The notes under the pieces were generated by a model, which ran no database searches, had not been told where the DNA came from, and was given only the letters and a program-made list of their open reading frames with translations. DNA of 35,284 nucleotides, taken from the IMG/VR virus record IMGVR_UViG_3300032294_000785, positions 1 through 35,284 of that record; one strand, given 5' to 3'. Positions within the stretch are counted from its first letter, which is position 1. Every line of letters starts with the position of its first letter. Shown here piece by piece: positions 8,060 through 13,664 of this stretch. The DNA is from a virus. The position numbers and the translations under genes were made by a program.

Positions 8060-8325
8060 TCTGTTTCCACCACCGCGCAAATGTCGGCTTCCTGGATGAT
8101 CTGGTAGTCCTGGCCGTCAAACTCATGCACAGGCCAATCTAGGTATGTCCCGTTGCCGTATTTGACGAAATCGCCTGGCTTGACTTCGTGAACGTCCGGC
8201 CCGACAGCCACAATCGTCCCTTCGTTCATTTTCTCGCTGTTGATCGTGAAAATGATGTCCGACAGTTTGCGGACACGGGGCTGGATGACTACGCGGTCAC
8301 GCAGCGGCTGAATCGGACACGTCAT
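8056..8325 (-). CDS. groES: GroES-like co-chaperonin
   Basis: An 89-aa cpn10-fold protein (E. coli GroES is 97 aa). PLRDRVVIQP at about 7-16 is the classic first strand. Residues 17-35 form the mobile loop with IIF (24-26) in the place of the hydrophobic IVL tripeptide that binds GroEL. GTIVAVGP (36-43), KPGDFVKYG (49-57) and a final strand with IIQEADICAV follow. By analogy with T4 gp31, it would cap the host GroEL to fold a phage protein, most simply the coat protein encoded further down the same message; P22-type coats are known GroEL clients. The ATG at 8325 has AAGGA upstream; the open frame would permit a longer start at 8379, which lacks family support. Confidence 0.88.
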   Translation of the reverse strand: MTCPIQPLRDRVVIQPRVRKLSDIIFTINSEKMNEGTIVAVGPDVHEVKPGDFVKYGNGTYLDWPVHEFDGQDYQIIQEADICAVVETE

Positions 8326-8524
8326 TCTTGGGCTTCCTTCCAGGTTTCTTACGCTCGACCAGTTGTTCAGGCTCGACAACCGGAATGGCCACGACGGTAG
8401 TCAATTGATGCTCACCGCACCAGTCCATTTCGTGTTTGTTTTGATGTTCAGGGAACCGACGGCACACCCCCATGACTTGTGCCTGGGTGAAAAACCGACA
8501 GGTCTTGCAGCGCACTTCGCTCAT
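8297..8524 (-). CDS. Small zinc-binding-type protein (75 aa)
   Basis: A 75-aa protein with four spaced Cys and a His: CKTC (6-9), C at 21 and WCGEH at about 35-39, likely one zinc site. This C-x2-C...C...WCGEH layout is seen in many small phage proteins. The C-terminal part is basic with an AT-hook-like KKPGRKPK, suggesting DNA contact. It overlaps the co-chaperonin start by 29 bases and its own ATG overlaps the upstream stop as ATGA. Function unknown. Confidence 0.75.
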   Translation of the reverse strand: MSEVRCKTCRFFTQAQVMGVCRRFPEHQNKHEMDWCGEHQLTTVVAIPVVEPEQLVERKKPGRKPKNDVSDSAAA

Positions 8525-8703
8525 CGGATGGGCTTTCCAGCACGAACAGCGGCGTTAAGCCCTTCGGCCATCGCTTCAGCGATACCCTTGACTTTGGCTT
8601 CGTGCATCCGCTTCATCTTGTGTTCAACGGGCGTTGCCACGCGTTCCTTGGTAGATGGCGGCGCTGATTTTGCCGGTACGGTAGGCATTTTCGAGTGCAT
8701 CAT
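8521..8703 (-). CDS. Small basic protein overlapping the kinase gene (60 aa)
   Basis: A 60-aa, Lys/Met/Ala-rich protein ending KVKGIAEAMAEGLNAAVRAGKPIR, probably helical. The first 80 bases lie inside the 3-prime end of the zeta-like kinase gene in a different frame. The ATG at 8703 has AAAGGA five bases upstream, and the stop overlaps the next ATG, so translation is plausible. I do not recognise it. It is not recognisably an epsilon-type antitoxin, though its coupling to the kinase is worth noting. Confidence 0.6.
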   Translation of the reverse strand: MMHSKMPTVPAKSAPPSTKERVATPVEHKMKRMHEAKVKGIAEAMAEGLNAAVRAGKPIR

Positions 8704-9532
8704 TTAGTCCTTTCCTGACCTCAGTTTCGTTCAACTTCGGCAATTTGTCAAGGCCGCTTACCACTCGCGCACCGTTGGGGCCGCGGCTGTTGTCAATGAC
8801 CATCATCGCAAACCGGTGGTCGTCGCCATACTTGGCTTGCAACTGTTCCATGACCTGACGCGAACCCATGTGCGTCCTGAAATGCTCATCAATCGGAACC
8901 GTGCGCCCCGTGCCGATTTCCGCTTCCATACGGCTGGCGCGTTTGAGTGCGCCATTTTCCATGGCTTCCACGGGGTCGCGGTAGGTGTACACGATACCGA
9001 CCTTGCGACCGGCTTCCAGGGCTTGTTTGATCTTTTTGTCCGCGGAATCAAACGTGTTCATGTTGGTGTCGTACACCAGTTCCGCGTTTTTGATGTCAGG
9101 ATGAACCTGTTGAACGGTCTGCAAGCCGGTGGTTTTACCGGCCCCCGTCCCGCCCGCGGTGAACAGCACCATATTGTCGCGGCCAGGCGGCGTGTCCTGG
9201 GATAGCCGTTCCGCGTACATTTGCTTAACGAATGCCGACGACGGTTCATGCACGTCAGCCGACCTGGTGCGGTCAGCGCGGTATTCCGGCGACATTTCTC
9301 GGGCGTCGTCCGTGTTCAGGATGCGCCCACCATCCGTAGATGGCAAAGCGGCGTACTCTTGGGTCAGCCCTTGATAATCATTGGCCAACCTGTCGAAGTA
9401 CGCCTGTTCTATCGGGTTTTGACCCGACAACTGGGGCGGCTGCGGAACCAGCGACGCCAGGGATGCCTGGGTTCCACCCATGGGGGGTGGTGTCTGCCCC
9501 GCCGCTGCCAAGTCTGACAGCGGGATAGCCAT
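8624..9532 (-). CDS. Zeta-toxin-like P-loop kinase in the late operon
   Basis: A 302-aa protein. Residues 1-40 are a Pro/Ala/Gly-rich leader similar in style to the ejection proteins of this phage. Residues about 99-290 match the zeta-toxin/UDP-GlcNAc kinase type of P-loop fold. Visible elements are FVKQMYAERL, then VLFTAGGTGAGKTTGL with Walker A at 127-134, and YDTNMNTF at 154-161. AGRKVGIVYTYRDPVEA follows at 174-190. The segment GTGRTVPIDEHFRTH (207-221) carries Arg and His residues typical of the ligand-binding region. Zeta kinases phosphorylate UDP-amino sugars and block wall synthesis. Related domains also occur in large polyvalent phage proteins carried in virions. No epsilon-like antitoxin is obvious. 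It abuts the 72-aa gene (TAA directly followed by ATG). The precise substrate is unknown. Confidence 0.72.
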   Translation of the reverse strand: MAIPLSDLAAAGQTPPPMGGTQASLASLVPQPPQLSGQNPIEQAYFDRLANDYQGLTQEYAALPSTDGGRILNTDDAREMSPEYRADRTRSADVHEPSSAFVKQMYAERLSQDTPPGRDNMVLFTAGGTGAGKTTGLQTVQQVHPDIKNAELVYDTNMNTFDSADKKIKQALEAGRKVGIVYTYRDPVEAMENGALKRASRMEAEIGTGRTVPIDEHFRTHMGSRQVMEQLQAKYGDDHRFAMMVIDNSRGPNGARVVSGLDKLPKLNETEVRKGLNDALENAYRTGKISAAIYQGTRGNAR

Positions 9533-9751
9533 TTACTTTTGGTAGGACGAACGGTCGTGGGTGTAGCAAACACCCTTGGAACGCCCACCGTTGTACTGGT
9601 GGTTTGCGCCCATGCCGTCGGCTTTGCCCATGGCTACGCCATTGACAATCTTGCCATGGCGCTCACCGCTGGAATCGCTTGCAGTCGCGCCAGCGGGCGG
9701 CTTCGTGCCTGATCCATAGCCCTTGGGGGTCATTTCGGCATTGTCTTTCAT
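9533..9751 (-). CDS. Small Gly/Lys-rich phage protein (72 aa)
   Basis: A 72-aa low-complexity protein with GYGSGTKPPAG and a C-terminal KGVCYTHDRSSYQK. It has a strong ribosome site (AAAGGAAAGACC) before ATG 9751 and its stop TAA is immediately followed by the kinase ATG. Small proteins ending in a CYTHxR-type motif are seen in other phages next to terminase or kinase genes, but no function is known to me. Probably disordered. Confidence 0.68.
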   Translation of the reverse strand: MKDNAEMTPKGYGSGTKPPAGATASDSSGERHGKIVNGVAMGKADGMGANHQYNGGRSKGVCYTHDRSSYQK

Positions 9752-9762
9752 GGTCTTTCCTT

Positions 9763-10122
9763 TCAGTTTAGGAATTTCAGTTTATACAGCGTCGAATCAA
9801 TCAGTTGACTAATTTCGTCAATGATATTCTGAATCTCTGTATCTTGCGGCAAATCTTTGCGGGCTTCGTCCACAAAGGCTTGCATTGACTTCAAGTATTT
9901 TTCGGGGTCTTTACCCGCGTGGAATTCGTCGGGGTACTTTTTAATCTTGTTGTACCGCCCCTGGTACGCTTCGGCAAAGTCGTCGGCCAGTTCGATGATG
10001 TCTTCATAGTAATGCCCCAGCGCCTTGTGCGCCGAATACGAATCGGTGGACAGGTGCATGAAATGGGCAACCGTGCTGCTGTGCAGCAAGGCGGCTATGA
10101 ATTCGGCGGCGTCATCATCCAT
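9763..10122 (-). CDS. DUF5856-like helical (ferritin/Dps-like) protein
   Basis: A 119-aa, mostly helical protein. The segment HSSTVAHFMHLSTDSYSAHKALGHYYEDIIELADDFAEAYQG carries the His/Tyr/Glu/Asp pattern of DUF5856-type phage proteins, which look like short Dps/ferritin-like helical bundles. Residues near H14, H20, H29, E37 and E48 could bind metal, but this is inference. It is the first gene of the late leftward block. I place the start at the ATG (10120-10122). A TTG at 10140 is in frame but lies inside the T run of the terminator. There is no ribosome site before the ATG; instead TATCAT lies six bases upstream, so the message may be leaderless. Confidence 0.75.
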   Translation of the reverse strand: MDDDAAEFIAALLHSSTVAHFMHLSTDSYSAHKALGHYYEDIIELADDFAEAYQGRYNKIKKYPDEFHAGKDPEKYLKSMQAFVDEARKDLPQDTEIQNIIDEISQLIDSTLYKLKFLN

Positions 10123-10128
10123 GGGGGG

Positions 10129-10134
10129 ATGATA
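10129..10134 (-). promoter_or_regulatory. Possible late-promoter -10 box (TATCAT)
   Basis: The minus strand reads TATCAT (5/6 to consensus) directly after the early-operon terminator and six bases before the ATG at 10122. A good -35 is missing (best is TTTCCG at 17 bases). The placement would start the message at the A of the ATG. It could be an activator- or antiterminator-dependent late start, but a chance match cannot be excluded. Confidence 0.35.
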
Positions 10135-10138
10135 GTGC

Positions 10139-10163
10139 AAAAAAAGGGGGCCGGAAAGCCCCC
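10139..10163 (-). terminator. Rho-independent terminator ending the leftward early operon
   Basis: On the minus strand a 6-bp G/C-only stem (GGGGGC / GCCCCC, loop TTTCCG) is followed by seven Ts. It sits 26 bases after the stop of the HNH-like gene and just before the first late gene, so it separates the replication operon from the late block. Confidence 0.88.
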
Positions 10164-10188
10164 TAACTTCTCAACCAAGGAGAATGGC

Positions 10189-10536
10189 TTACTGCGTAAA
10201 AAGCCGCTTCCATTCTTGCTCATCGGGCTGGGGTACGTCAACAGGCCAGCGGCCTTCCTCGACCAACTTTTCTACGGTCTTGCGGTGGGCCAGCCACCAG
10301 GCTTGCTGGCGTTCTTCCTTTGACCACTTTGCGCCCTGGTCGATGTCATGGTGGCAAAACGCACACAAAGCGGCCACCAGGTTGTCGTCGGCCTTGATGC
10401 CCATGCCCTTCCCACCGCCCCAGTTGTAGTGCGCGGCCTGGACGTAGTTGCCAGCCCCGCAAAACTGGCAGTCAAGGGACGCCACCAAGCGCAGCAACTT
10501 GGGGCTGCGGACGTAATTTCTTTTTGGGTATTGCAA
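10189..10536 (-). CDS. HNH-like nuclease (DUF1364/RecA-dependent-nuclease type)
   Basis: A 115-aa protein. The segment SLDCQFCG with a later AAHYN, GKGMGIKADDN and CAFCHHDIDQG gives a CxxC...H...CxxCH zinc/HNH-like nuclease core. It matches small phage nucleases of the DUF1364/NinX-neighbourhood type. The open frame reaches 10596, but the preferred start is a TTG at 10536 with GAGGG seven bases before it. That gives the compact N-terminus (QYPKRNYVRSPKLLRLV) usual in this family. It still overlaps the zinc-ribbon gene by 65 bases. Likely role: cutting DNA structures in recombination or packaging. It is the last gene before the terminator at 10139-10163. Confidence 0.78.
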   Translation of the reverse strand: MQYPKRNYVRSPKLLRLVASLDCQFCGAGNYVQAAHYNWGGGKGMGIKADDNLVAALCAFCHHDIDQGAKWSKEERQQAWWLAHRKTVEKLVEEGRWPVDVPQPDEQEWKRLFTQ

Positions 10537-10657
10537 CGGTTTCCCTCGTACTAAAACGATGGCCATTGGCACATTCGTACCGACGGCGCTTTTCATTGTC
10601 AGGTGTTCGCCTGGTTTCCTTCACCAACGTCCAGGCCCCGCAATCAGGGCATTTCAT
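10472..10657 (-). CDS. Zinc-ribbon DNA-binding protein (61 aa)
   Basis: A 61-aa protein starting MKCPDCGAWTLVKETRR, with RRYECANGHRFSTRETV: CxxC plus C-x2-H pairing makes a short zinc ribbon like the NrdR N-terminal domain or phage Com-like proteins. The tail is basic. Its ATG overlaps the upstream stop (ATGA). It probably binds nucleic acid; whether it is a regulator or part of the replication complex is unknown. Confidence 0.75.
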   Translation of the reverse strand: MKCPDCGAWTLVKETRRTPDNEKRRRYECANGHRFSTRETVAIPKKKLRPQPQVAALGGVP

Positions 10658-10986
10658 TCATGCGACCTTACCACCATTCGTTCAGTCGCCTGTTTTGTAC
10701 GCCAAATCTCAATTTCCAGCCTAGCGGCTTCCAATTCCCACTTCAGCGTTTCTTCCTTTTCGACCGCCGCGGCCAGCCCTTTCAGTAGGCTGTGGTATTC
10801 AGGATCGGCCAAGGCTTCGCGTTCTTGGGCGTTGGCCGCTTCAATGCCAAGTGCCAGGCAGTCTTTCATCAGCATGGCTTTTTTGCTGCGCCTGAATTCT
10901 TCCAGGTACACCCTGTCGCCTTTGGCCTTGCCGTAGTCCTCGGCCTTGGCCCGTATGCTTTCCGCTGATAGTTCAGGATCAATCAC
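10654..10986 (-). CDS. Conserved helical phage protein of the recombination/replication region
   Basis: A 110-aa charged helical protein. Conserved-looking blocks are YGKAKGDRVYLEEFRRSKKAMLM, QEREALADPEY and a C-terminal helix ending EIWRTKQATER. I recognise this layout from proteins encoded beside phage recombination genes, but no function is established. The start is a GTG at 10986, overlapping the nuclease gene by 8 bases; its stop overlaps the zinc-ribbon ATG. Confidence 0.75.
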   Translation of the reverse strand: MIDPELSAESIRAKAEDYGKAKGDRVYLEEFRRSKKAMLMKDCLALGIEAANAQEREALADPEYHSLLKGLAAAVEKEETLKWELEAARLEIEIWRTKQATERMVVRSHE

Positions 10987-11272
10987 GCAACACCCCCAAT
11001 GCTCTTAAAGCCGCATCCGGCCCATCAACAATCGACACCGGCCCGCCACGCCAGGCCCCATGCCAGGTGATCTGCTGTTCTGTCAGCCGCCTGGCCGACG
11101 GCGGTTTGCTGCCGTCTTTAACTTCCATAAGCAACGTCTTGCCCTGAAATCCAACCAGCAAGTCAGGTACGCCTTGGCCAACAGCAGCCAAAGACTGAAC
11201 CGTAGCGCCAGCCGCTTGTAACGCGATAACAACTTGCGTTTGGTTTGCATCAATTTTTGCCGCCCGCCTCAT
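10979..11272 (-). CDS. VRR-NUC/PD-(D/E)xK-type nuclease
   Basis: A 97-aa small nuclease. Residues 23-53 hold the restriction-like core: ATVQSLAAVGQGVPDLLVG with D37, then LLMEVKDG with E50 and K52. The conserved KPPSARRLTEQQ follows. Stand-alone proteins of this type are thought to act as structure-specific (Holliday junction or flap) nucleases in phage replication and recombination. The ATG at 11272 overlaps the TGA of the 95-aa overprinted frame (ATGA) and lies inside the end of the 83-aa gene. Confidence 0.83.
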   Translation of the reverse strand: MRRAAKIDANQTQVVIALQAAGATVQSLAAVGQGVPDLLVGFQGKTLLMEVKDGSKPPSARRLTEQQITWHGAWRGGPVSIVDGPDAALRALGVLRD

Positions 11273-11501
11273 TCTTCTGCCTGTTCATTTCTGCAATCAA
11301 GGTATCTAGACCAGCCTGTCCACGCGCTTTGCGTATGGCTTCCTTCGTGTCCCTCCACCACGCGTCCGCAAATCTTCGCCCGCGTTCCCTGATGTGCAGT
11401 TTGTACCGCCTGATCCAATCCCGTGCTTCGCATTCCCGCCGCCAGTCTTCCGTCCAGGTCGCCAGTTGCGACGAGGGCCGCGGTGATTTGTCCGTACTCA
11501 A
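11250..11501 (-). CDS. DUF7696-like helical protein, TTG start (83 aa)
   Basis: An 83-aa Arg/Trp-rich protein. The WRRECEARDWIRRY and ARGQAGLDTLIAEMNRQK segments match a family of phage proteins found next to replication genes; no biochemical role is known to me. The start is a TTG at 11501 preceded by a strong AGAGGGGG ribosome site at about 7 bases. It shares 233 bases with another open frame (11269-11556) that has its own ribosome site, and it ends 23 bases inside the nuclease gene. Confidence 0.72.
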   Translation of the reverse strand: MSTDKSPRPSSQLATWTEDWRRECEARDWIRRYKLHIRERGRRFADAWWRDTKEAIRKARGQAGLDTLIAEMNRQKNEAGGKN

Positions 11502-11556
11502 AGGTTTCCCCCTCTTGTAATCTGTTCAGCAGCCGGTGGCCTTCGTCGCGGGTCAT
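11269..11556 (-). CDS. Overprinted open frame (95 aa), possible second gene
   Basis: A 95-aa frame starting MTRDEGHRLLNRLQEGETFE, with GAGGTG six bases before the ATG at 11556. It covers most of the 83-aa gene in another frame. Its TGA overlaps the ATG of the next gene as ATGA, the coupling arrangement used all along this operon. The N-terminal 35 residues look protein-like (helix plus ITAALVATGDLDG). The rest is Arg/Gly/Thr-rich and may only be a read-through of the overlapping frame. Both frames may be translated. Confidence 0.42.
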   Translation of the reverse strand: MTRDEGHRLLNRLQEGETFEYGQITAALVATGDLDGRLAAGMRSTGLDQAVQTAHQGTRAKICGRVVEGHEGSHTQSAWTGWSRYLDCRNEQAEE

Positions 11557-11557
11557 C

Positions 11558-11935
11558 TCACACCTCAAGCCGTTCAAGCAAACTTTGCAAATTCATACAC
11601 TCACGATTAACTTTTTGAGTGGCCTCATAAAAAGCATTTGCAATTGGCGACATTGAGGGAATTAGTTTTTCTTTATCATTTGTTGCAACGGGCATATCAA
11701 CTAGCACTGGATGAAGCCTATGCTCAAGCGTTTCCACAACAGAACGCAAAAAATTAAGTTGAGTTTGCAACTCCATCATTTGTCTATCAATCACAGACCT
11801 GTGCTGTTCTGATTCGTCCACTGCTTTTGGCAGCGTCACAGAATCTTGTTTTTTAATTTGATGCTGTTCCATAGCGTAAGTCTCCTGTTTTTGTCTAACT
11901 AACCAACGTTCGTATTCTTGCATTGACATACTCAT
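11558..11935 (-). CDS. Unknown coiled-coil protein, AT-rich (125 aa)
   Basis: A 125-aa helical protein. The N-terminus SMQEYERWLVRQKQET is followed by a polar middle, a probable coiled coil at about 52-75 (RQMMELQTQLNFLRSVVETLEHRL) and a terminal helix ending LQSLLERLEV. The base composition is visibly more AT-rich than the neighbours, suggesting recent transfer or a mosaic patch. The ATG overlaps the upstream stop as ATGA. Helical proteins with an N-term/C-term leucine pattern like this occur in lambdoid early regions. Function unknown. Confidence 0.72.
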   Translation of the reverse strand: MSMSMQEYERWLVRQKQETYAMEQHQIKKQDSVTLPKAVDESEQHRSVIDRQMMELQTQLNFLRSVVETLEHRLHPVLVDMPVATNDKEKLIPSMSPIANAFYEATQKVNRECMNLQSLLERLEV

Positions 11936-12198
11936 GCGTTTTTTTCCTTCAGTTTTGCCTCAACAGCACGAACAAATGCCAGAACGTCTTGATATTTCCA
12001 GTGTTCATTCGGCTCTGGCCATGTTGGGTTAATTTCATGCAGTTCAGGTTCCGTCAGACCAACCCATTCACGTTTTGACGCTGCGCCAGTCTTGTACGCC
12101 GACCGCAGCGCCCAAGTCCATTGCTCACGGTCGGTGTCGTCCATCGTGTCGATTTCCGCGGGCAACGGGTATTTGACAAACCATTCGTCGAAAGTCAT
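11932..12198 (-). CDS. Conserved small phage protein (88 aa)
   Basis: An 88-aa acidic protein beginning MTFDEWFVKYPLPAEIDTMD, with TWALRSAYKTGA and REWVGLTEPELHEI. Proteins with this acidic head and REWVGLT segment are frequent beside phage replication genes. No catalytic motif is seen. Start and stop are both coupled by ATGA overlaps. Confidence 0.75.
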   Translation of the reverse strand: MTFDEWFVKYPLPAEIDTMDDTDREQWTWALRSAYKTGAASKREWVGLTEPELHEINPTWPEPNEHWKYQDVLAFVRAVEAKLKEKNA

Positions 12199-12584
12199 TT
12201 GTTCATCCTCATCTGTTGGGCCAGTTCACGAATCTTGGCCATGGCTTTTTCCCTGGCTTCCGCAGTCGCAATTCGTTCATGGATCGACGGCTGGCGCTCA
12301 ATCATGCTGTTGGGCTTGTCAGGAATCCGCGGGCCATCGTTCAACAACTTTTTAAACGCCAGGGCCGACGGTGGCCGGTCTGGGTTCATGTGCTGCAACG
12401 CATAGTCCATCTTGGGCCGATAGGTCAGCATCCGACCGCATTCCTCAATCCACACCTGACGGATCAGCCCAGGGTCAACGTCCCGCCAATGGTTCGCAAA
12501 CGTGGCCCCGTAGATGGCGTTCATCTTTGAAAAAATGTAGTCAAAGCCGCTGTCGGCATCACAAAAGTCGTTTGGGTTCCACAT
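12195..12584 (-). CDS. Putative replication protein P-like/helicase-loader-type protein
   Basis: A 129-aa protein with FDYIFSKMNAIYGATFANHW, the IRQVWIEECGRMLTYRP segment and PSALAFKKLLNDGPRIPDKP. This succession is what remains recognisable of lambda P-like replication proteins (helicase-loader partners), and the gene sits right after the DUF1376-type initiator-like gene as in lambda O-P order. It lacks an ATP-binding motif, so it is a P-type rather than DnaC-type protein. It overlaps the upstream gene by 26 bases. Confidence is moderate: the match rests on motif layout and position. Confidence 0.55.
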   Translation of the reverse strand: MWNPNDFCDADSGFDYIFSKMNAIYGATFANHWRDVDPGLIRQVWIEECGRMLTYRPKMDYALQHMNPDRPPSALAFKKLLNDGPRIPDKPNSMIERQPSIHERIATAEAREKAMAKIRELAQQMRMNK

Positions 12585-13311
12585 GGCTTACCTCGGCTAG
12601 TTGTTCGGTTTTCTCCCAAAATGGTTTGGCGGCTGGCTTGGGGACTGCCAGGCCGCGGGTCAGTTGGGCCATAGTCTGCTGCCTGGCTTCGGACGCCGTG
12701 ACCTTTTCCTGAACCCATGCAGCCTTAAAACTTGCCCAACCACGGGTGCAACACATCGCCAAAGCCTGTTCTAGCGTGTATCCGGCCTTTTGGGCCTCTT
12801 TTTCGATACCGGTAAGGGCAACGGCAGTCACAGGCGCTTTCTTGGCCTTCCTGACCGTTAAAAACGATTCCCACACGATTGCAGAAACGCCGTCAGGCGT
12901 GGCGGTGACCACCGCCTTTGTTTTCTTGAATATTGGGTCTTGTATCTTGGGTATTGGGTCTTGTGTAGCATTGCCTTCGCTATGCGTTCGCATTGCGTTA
13001 GCAGTCCATCGCACTTGGGCGCTGGCCTTGGCCTTTTCGCTCTTGGCGTGAACGGCTTGAATTTCGCGCTGAACACGATCAGACCACCAGCCCGATTCTG
13101 TCAGGTCGAAAAATTCTCGCAAAACGTTTGCAATGCTTTCGGTATGCGAACGCATCCGAATCAGCCTAGCCACCTCGGCGATGTCTGCTGGTAGCGGCTT
13201 TTCGTGAAGGTAACACCAGTCCAGCATTCGGCGATACGCCAAATCCTCGGATTCGTCCAGGTGTCCCGTGTGACTTTGATAGTCACCTATGTTGAACAGG
13301 TAATAGTGCAA
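12559..13311 (-). CDS. DUF1376/YdaU-like replication protein
   Basis: A 250-aa protein of the phage replication-initiator (lambda O-position) type. HYYLFNIGDYQSHTGHL, LAYRRMLDWCYLHEKPLPADI and VLREFFDLTESGWW (first 80 aa) are typical DUF1376/YdaU-type N-terminal motifs. A linker follows, then a C-terminal helical part with EKEAQKAGYTLEQALAMCC and GWASFKAAW. I place the start at TTG 13311 because AAGGGG lies six bases before it and because family members start directly with the (N/H)YY motif; a GTG at 13332 is also possible. An origin may lie within it, as in lambda O, but I see no clear iteron set. Confidence 0.8.
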   Translation of the reverse strand: MHYYLFNIGDYQSHTGHLDESEDLAYRRMLDWCYLHEKPLPADIAEVARLIRMRSHTESIANVLREFFDLTESGWWSDRVQREIQAVHAKSEKAKASAQVRWTANAMRTHSEGNATQDPIPKIQDPIFKKTKAVVTATPDGVSAIVWESFLTVRKAKKAPVTAVALTGIEKEAQKAGYTLEQALAMCCTRGWASFKAAWVQEKVTASEARQQTMAQLTRGLAVPKPAAKPFWEKTEQLAEVSHVEPKRLL

Positions 13312-13372
13312 CCCCGACCCCTTTTCTCCCACCCAAAAGGAAATCGCGGCAGGCGGGGTGGGGTCGCTTTTC

Positions 13373-13393
13373 GGACGGGTAATTAGGCCGTCC
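13373..13393 (-). other. Hairpin between cro and the replication gene
   Basis: A perfect 6-bp inverted repeat GGACGG/CCGTCC with a 9-base loop lies between the Cro stop and the DUF1376 gene start. It is where lambda carries nutR/tR1, but no T run or clear boxA is seen. It may be a nut-like or attenuation element; the evidence is positional only. Confidence 0.25.
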
Positions 13394-13413
13394 TAGCCGG
13401 ATTCCAAACAATT

Positions 13414-13572
13414 CTAGTCCTTAAACCACTTGGGACGCAACGCCTTCAACTGCCACAGCCTCGCCTGTGGAAGTTCCTTGCCCCATTGGCTGATGGCCTG
13501 TCGGGTGATGCCCAACAACTTGGCCAGCGCCATGGCTGACCCCGCTTTCTGAATGGCTTGTGCTTTGTCCAT
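13414..13572 (-). CDS. cro: Cro/YdaS-like repressor (52 aa)
   Basis: A 52-aa DNA-binding protein with a helix-turn-helix at about 13-31 (AMALAKLLGITRQAISQWG) followed by ELPQARLWQLKAL, the usual Cro/YdaS family ending. The open frame extends upstream to 13668, but the extension crosses its own promoter and operator and is not credible. From ATG 13572 there is no ribosome site, and the -10 box lies six bases upstream, so the transcript is predicted to start at the A of the ATG (leaderless, as for lambda cI from pRM). It should bind the operators at 13581-13663 and set the balance between the two divergent early operons. No larger CI-like partner is encoded. Confidence 0.85.
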   Translation of the reverse strand: MDKAQAIQKAGSAMALAKLLGITRQAISQWGKELPQARLWQLKALRPKWFKD

Positions 13573-13578
13573 GTTTGC

Positions 13579-13607
13579 ATGGTAAGCCAACTTTCGTCTT
13601 TTTGCAA
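13579..13607 (-). promoter_or_regulatory. Leftward early promoter for cro operon
   Basis: The minus strand reads TTGCAA (13602-13607), a 17-base spacer, then TACCAT (13579-13584). Both hexamers are partial consensus matches. The -10 overlaps the GGTAAGCC half-site. The predicted start is at or next to the A of the cro ATG. Confidence 0.62.
13581..13588. promoter_or_regulatory. Operator half-site GGTAAGCC at the leftward -10
   Basis: GGTAAGCC repeats the GTAAGCC core found, inverted, in the palindrome at 13645-13663, and overlaps the leftward -10 box, where a bound repressor would block cro transcription. Confidence 0.5.
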
Positions 13608-13624
13608 CACCCTCAAAAAAATTT

Positions 13625-13641
13625 TGTAAGACCGCTTGACA
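13625..13641. promoter_or_regulatory. Operator-like inverted repeat near rightward -35
   Basis: TGTAAGACCGCTTGACA is an imperfect inverted repeat (TGTAAG / CTTGACA) with the same arms as the downstream palindrome. It overlaps the rightward -35 box (TTGACA, 13636-13641). Confidence 0.5.
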
Positions 13642-13664
13642 TGGCTGTAAAGGTGGCTTACAGT
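13636..13664 (+). promoter_or_regulatory. Rightward early promoter for the recombination operon
   Basis: A perfect -35 TTGACA (13636-13641), a 17-base spacer and -10 TACAGT (13659-13664). A leader of about 43 bases precedes AAGGAG and the ATG at 13714. This is the best sigma70 match seen in the window. Confidence 0.8.
13645..13663. promoter_or_regulatory. Operator palindrome CTGTAA-N7-TTACAG
   Basis: A perfect 6+6 inverted repeat, 19 bases long, covering the spacer and -10 of the rightward promoter. Its arms are shared with the neighbouring half-sites. It is the strongest candidate binding site for the Cro-like protein. Confidence 0.65.

Noticed and set aside
10123-10140. A TTG start for the DUF5856-like gene at 10140
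   Set aside because: It would lie within the T run of the terminator.
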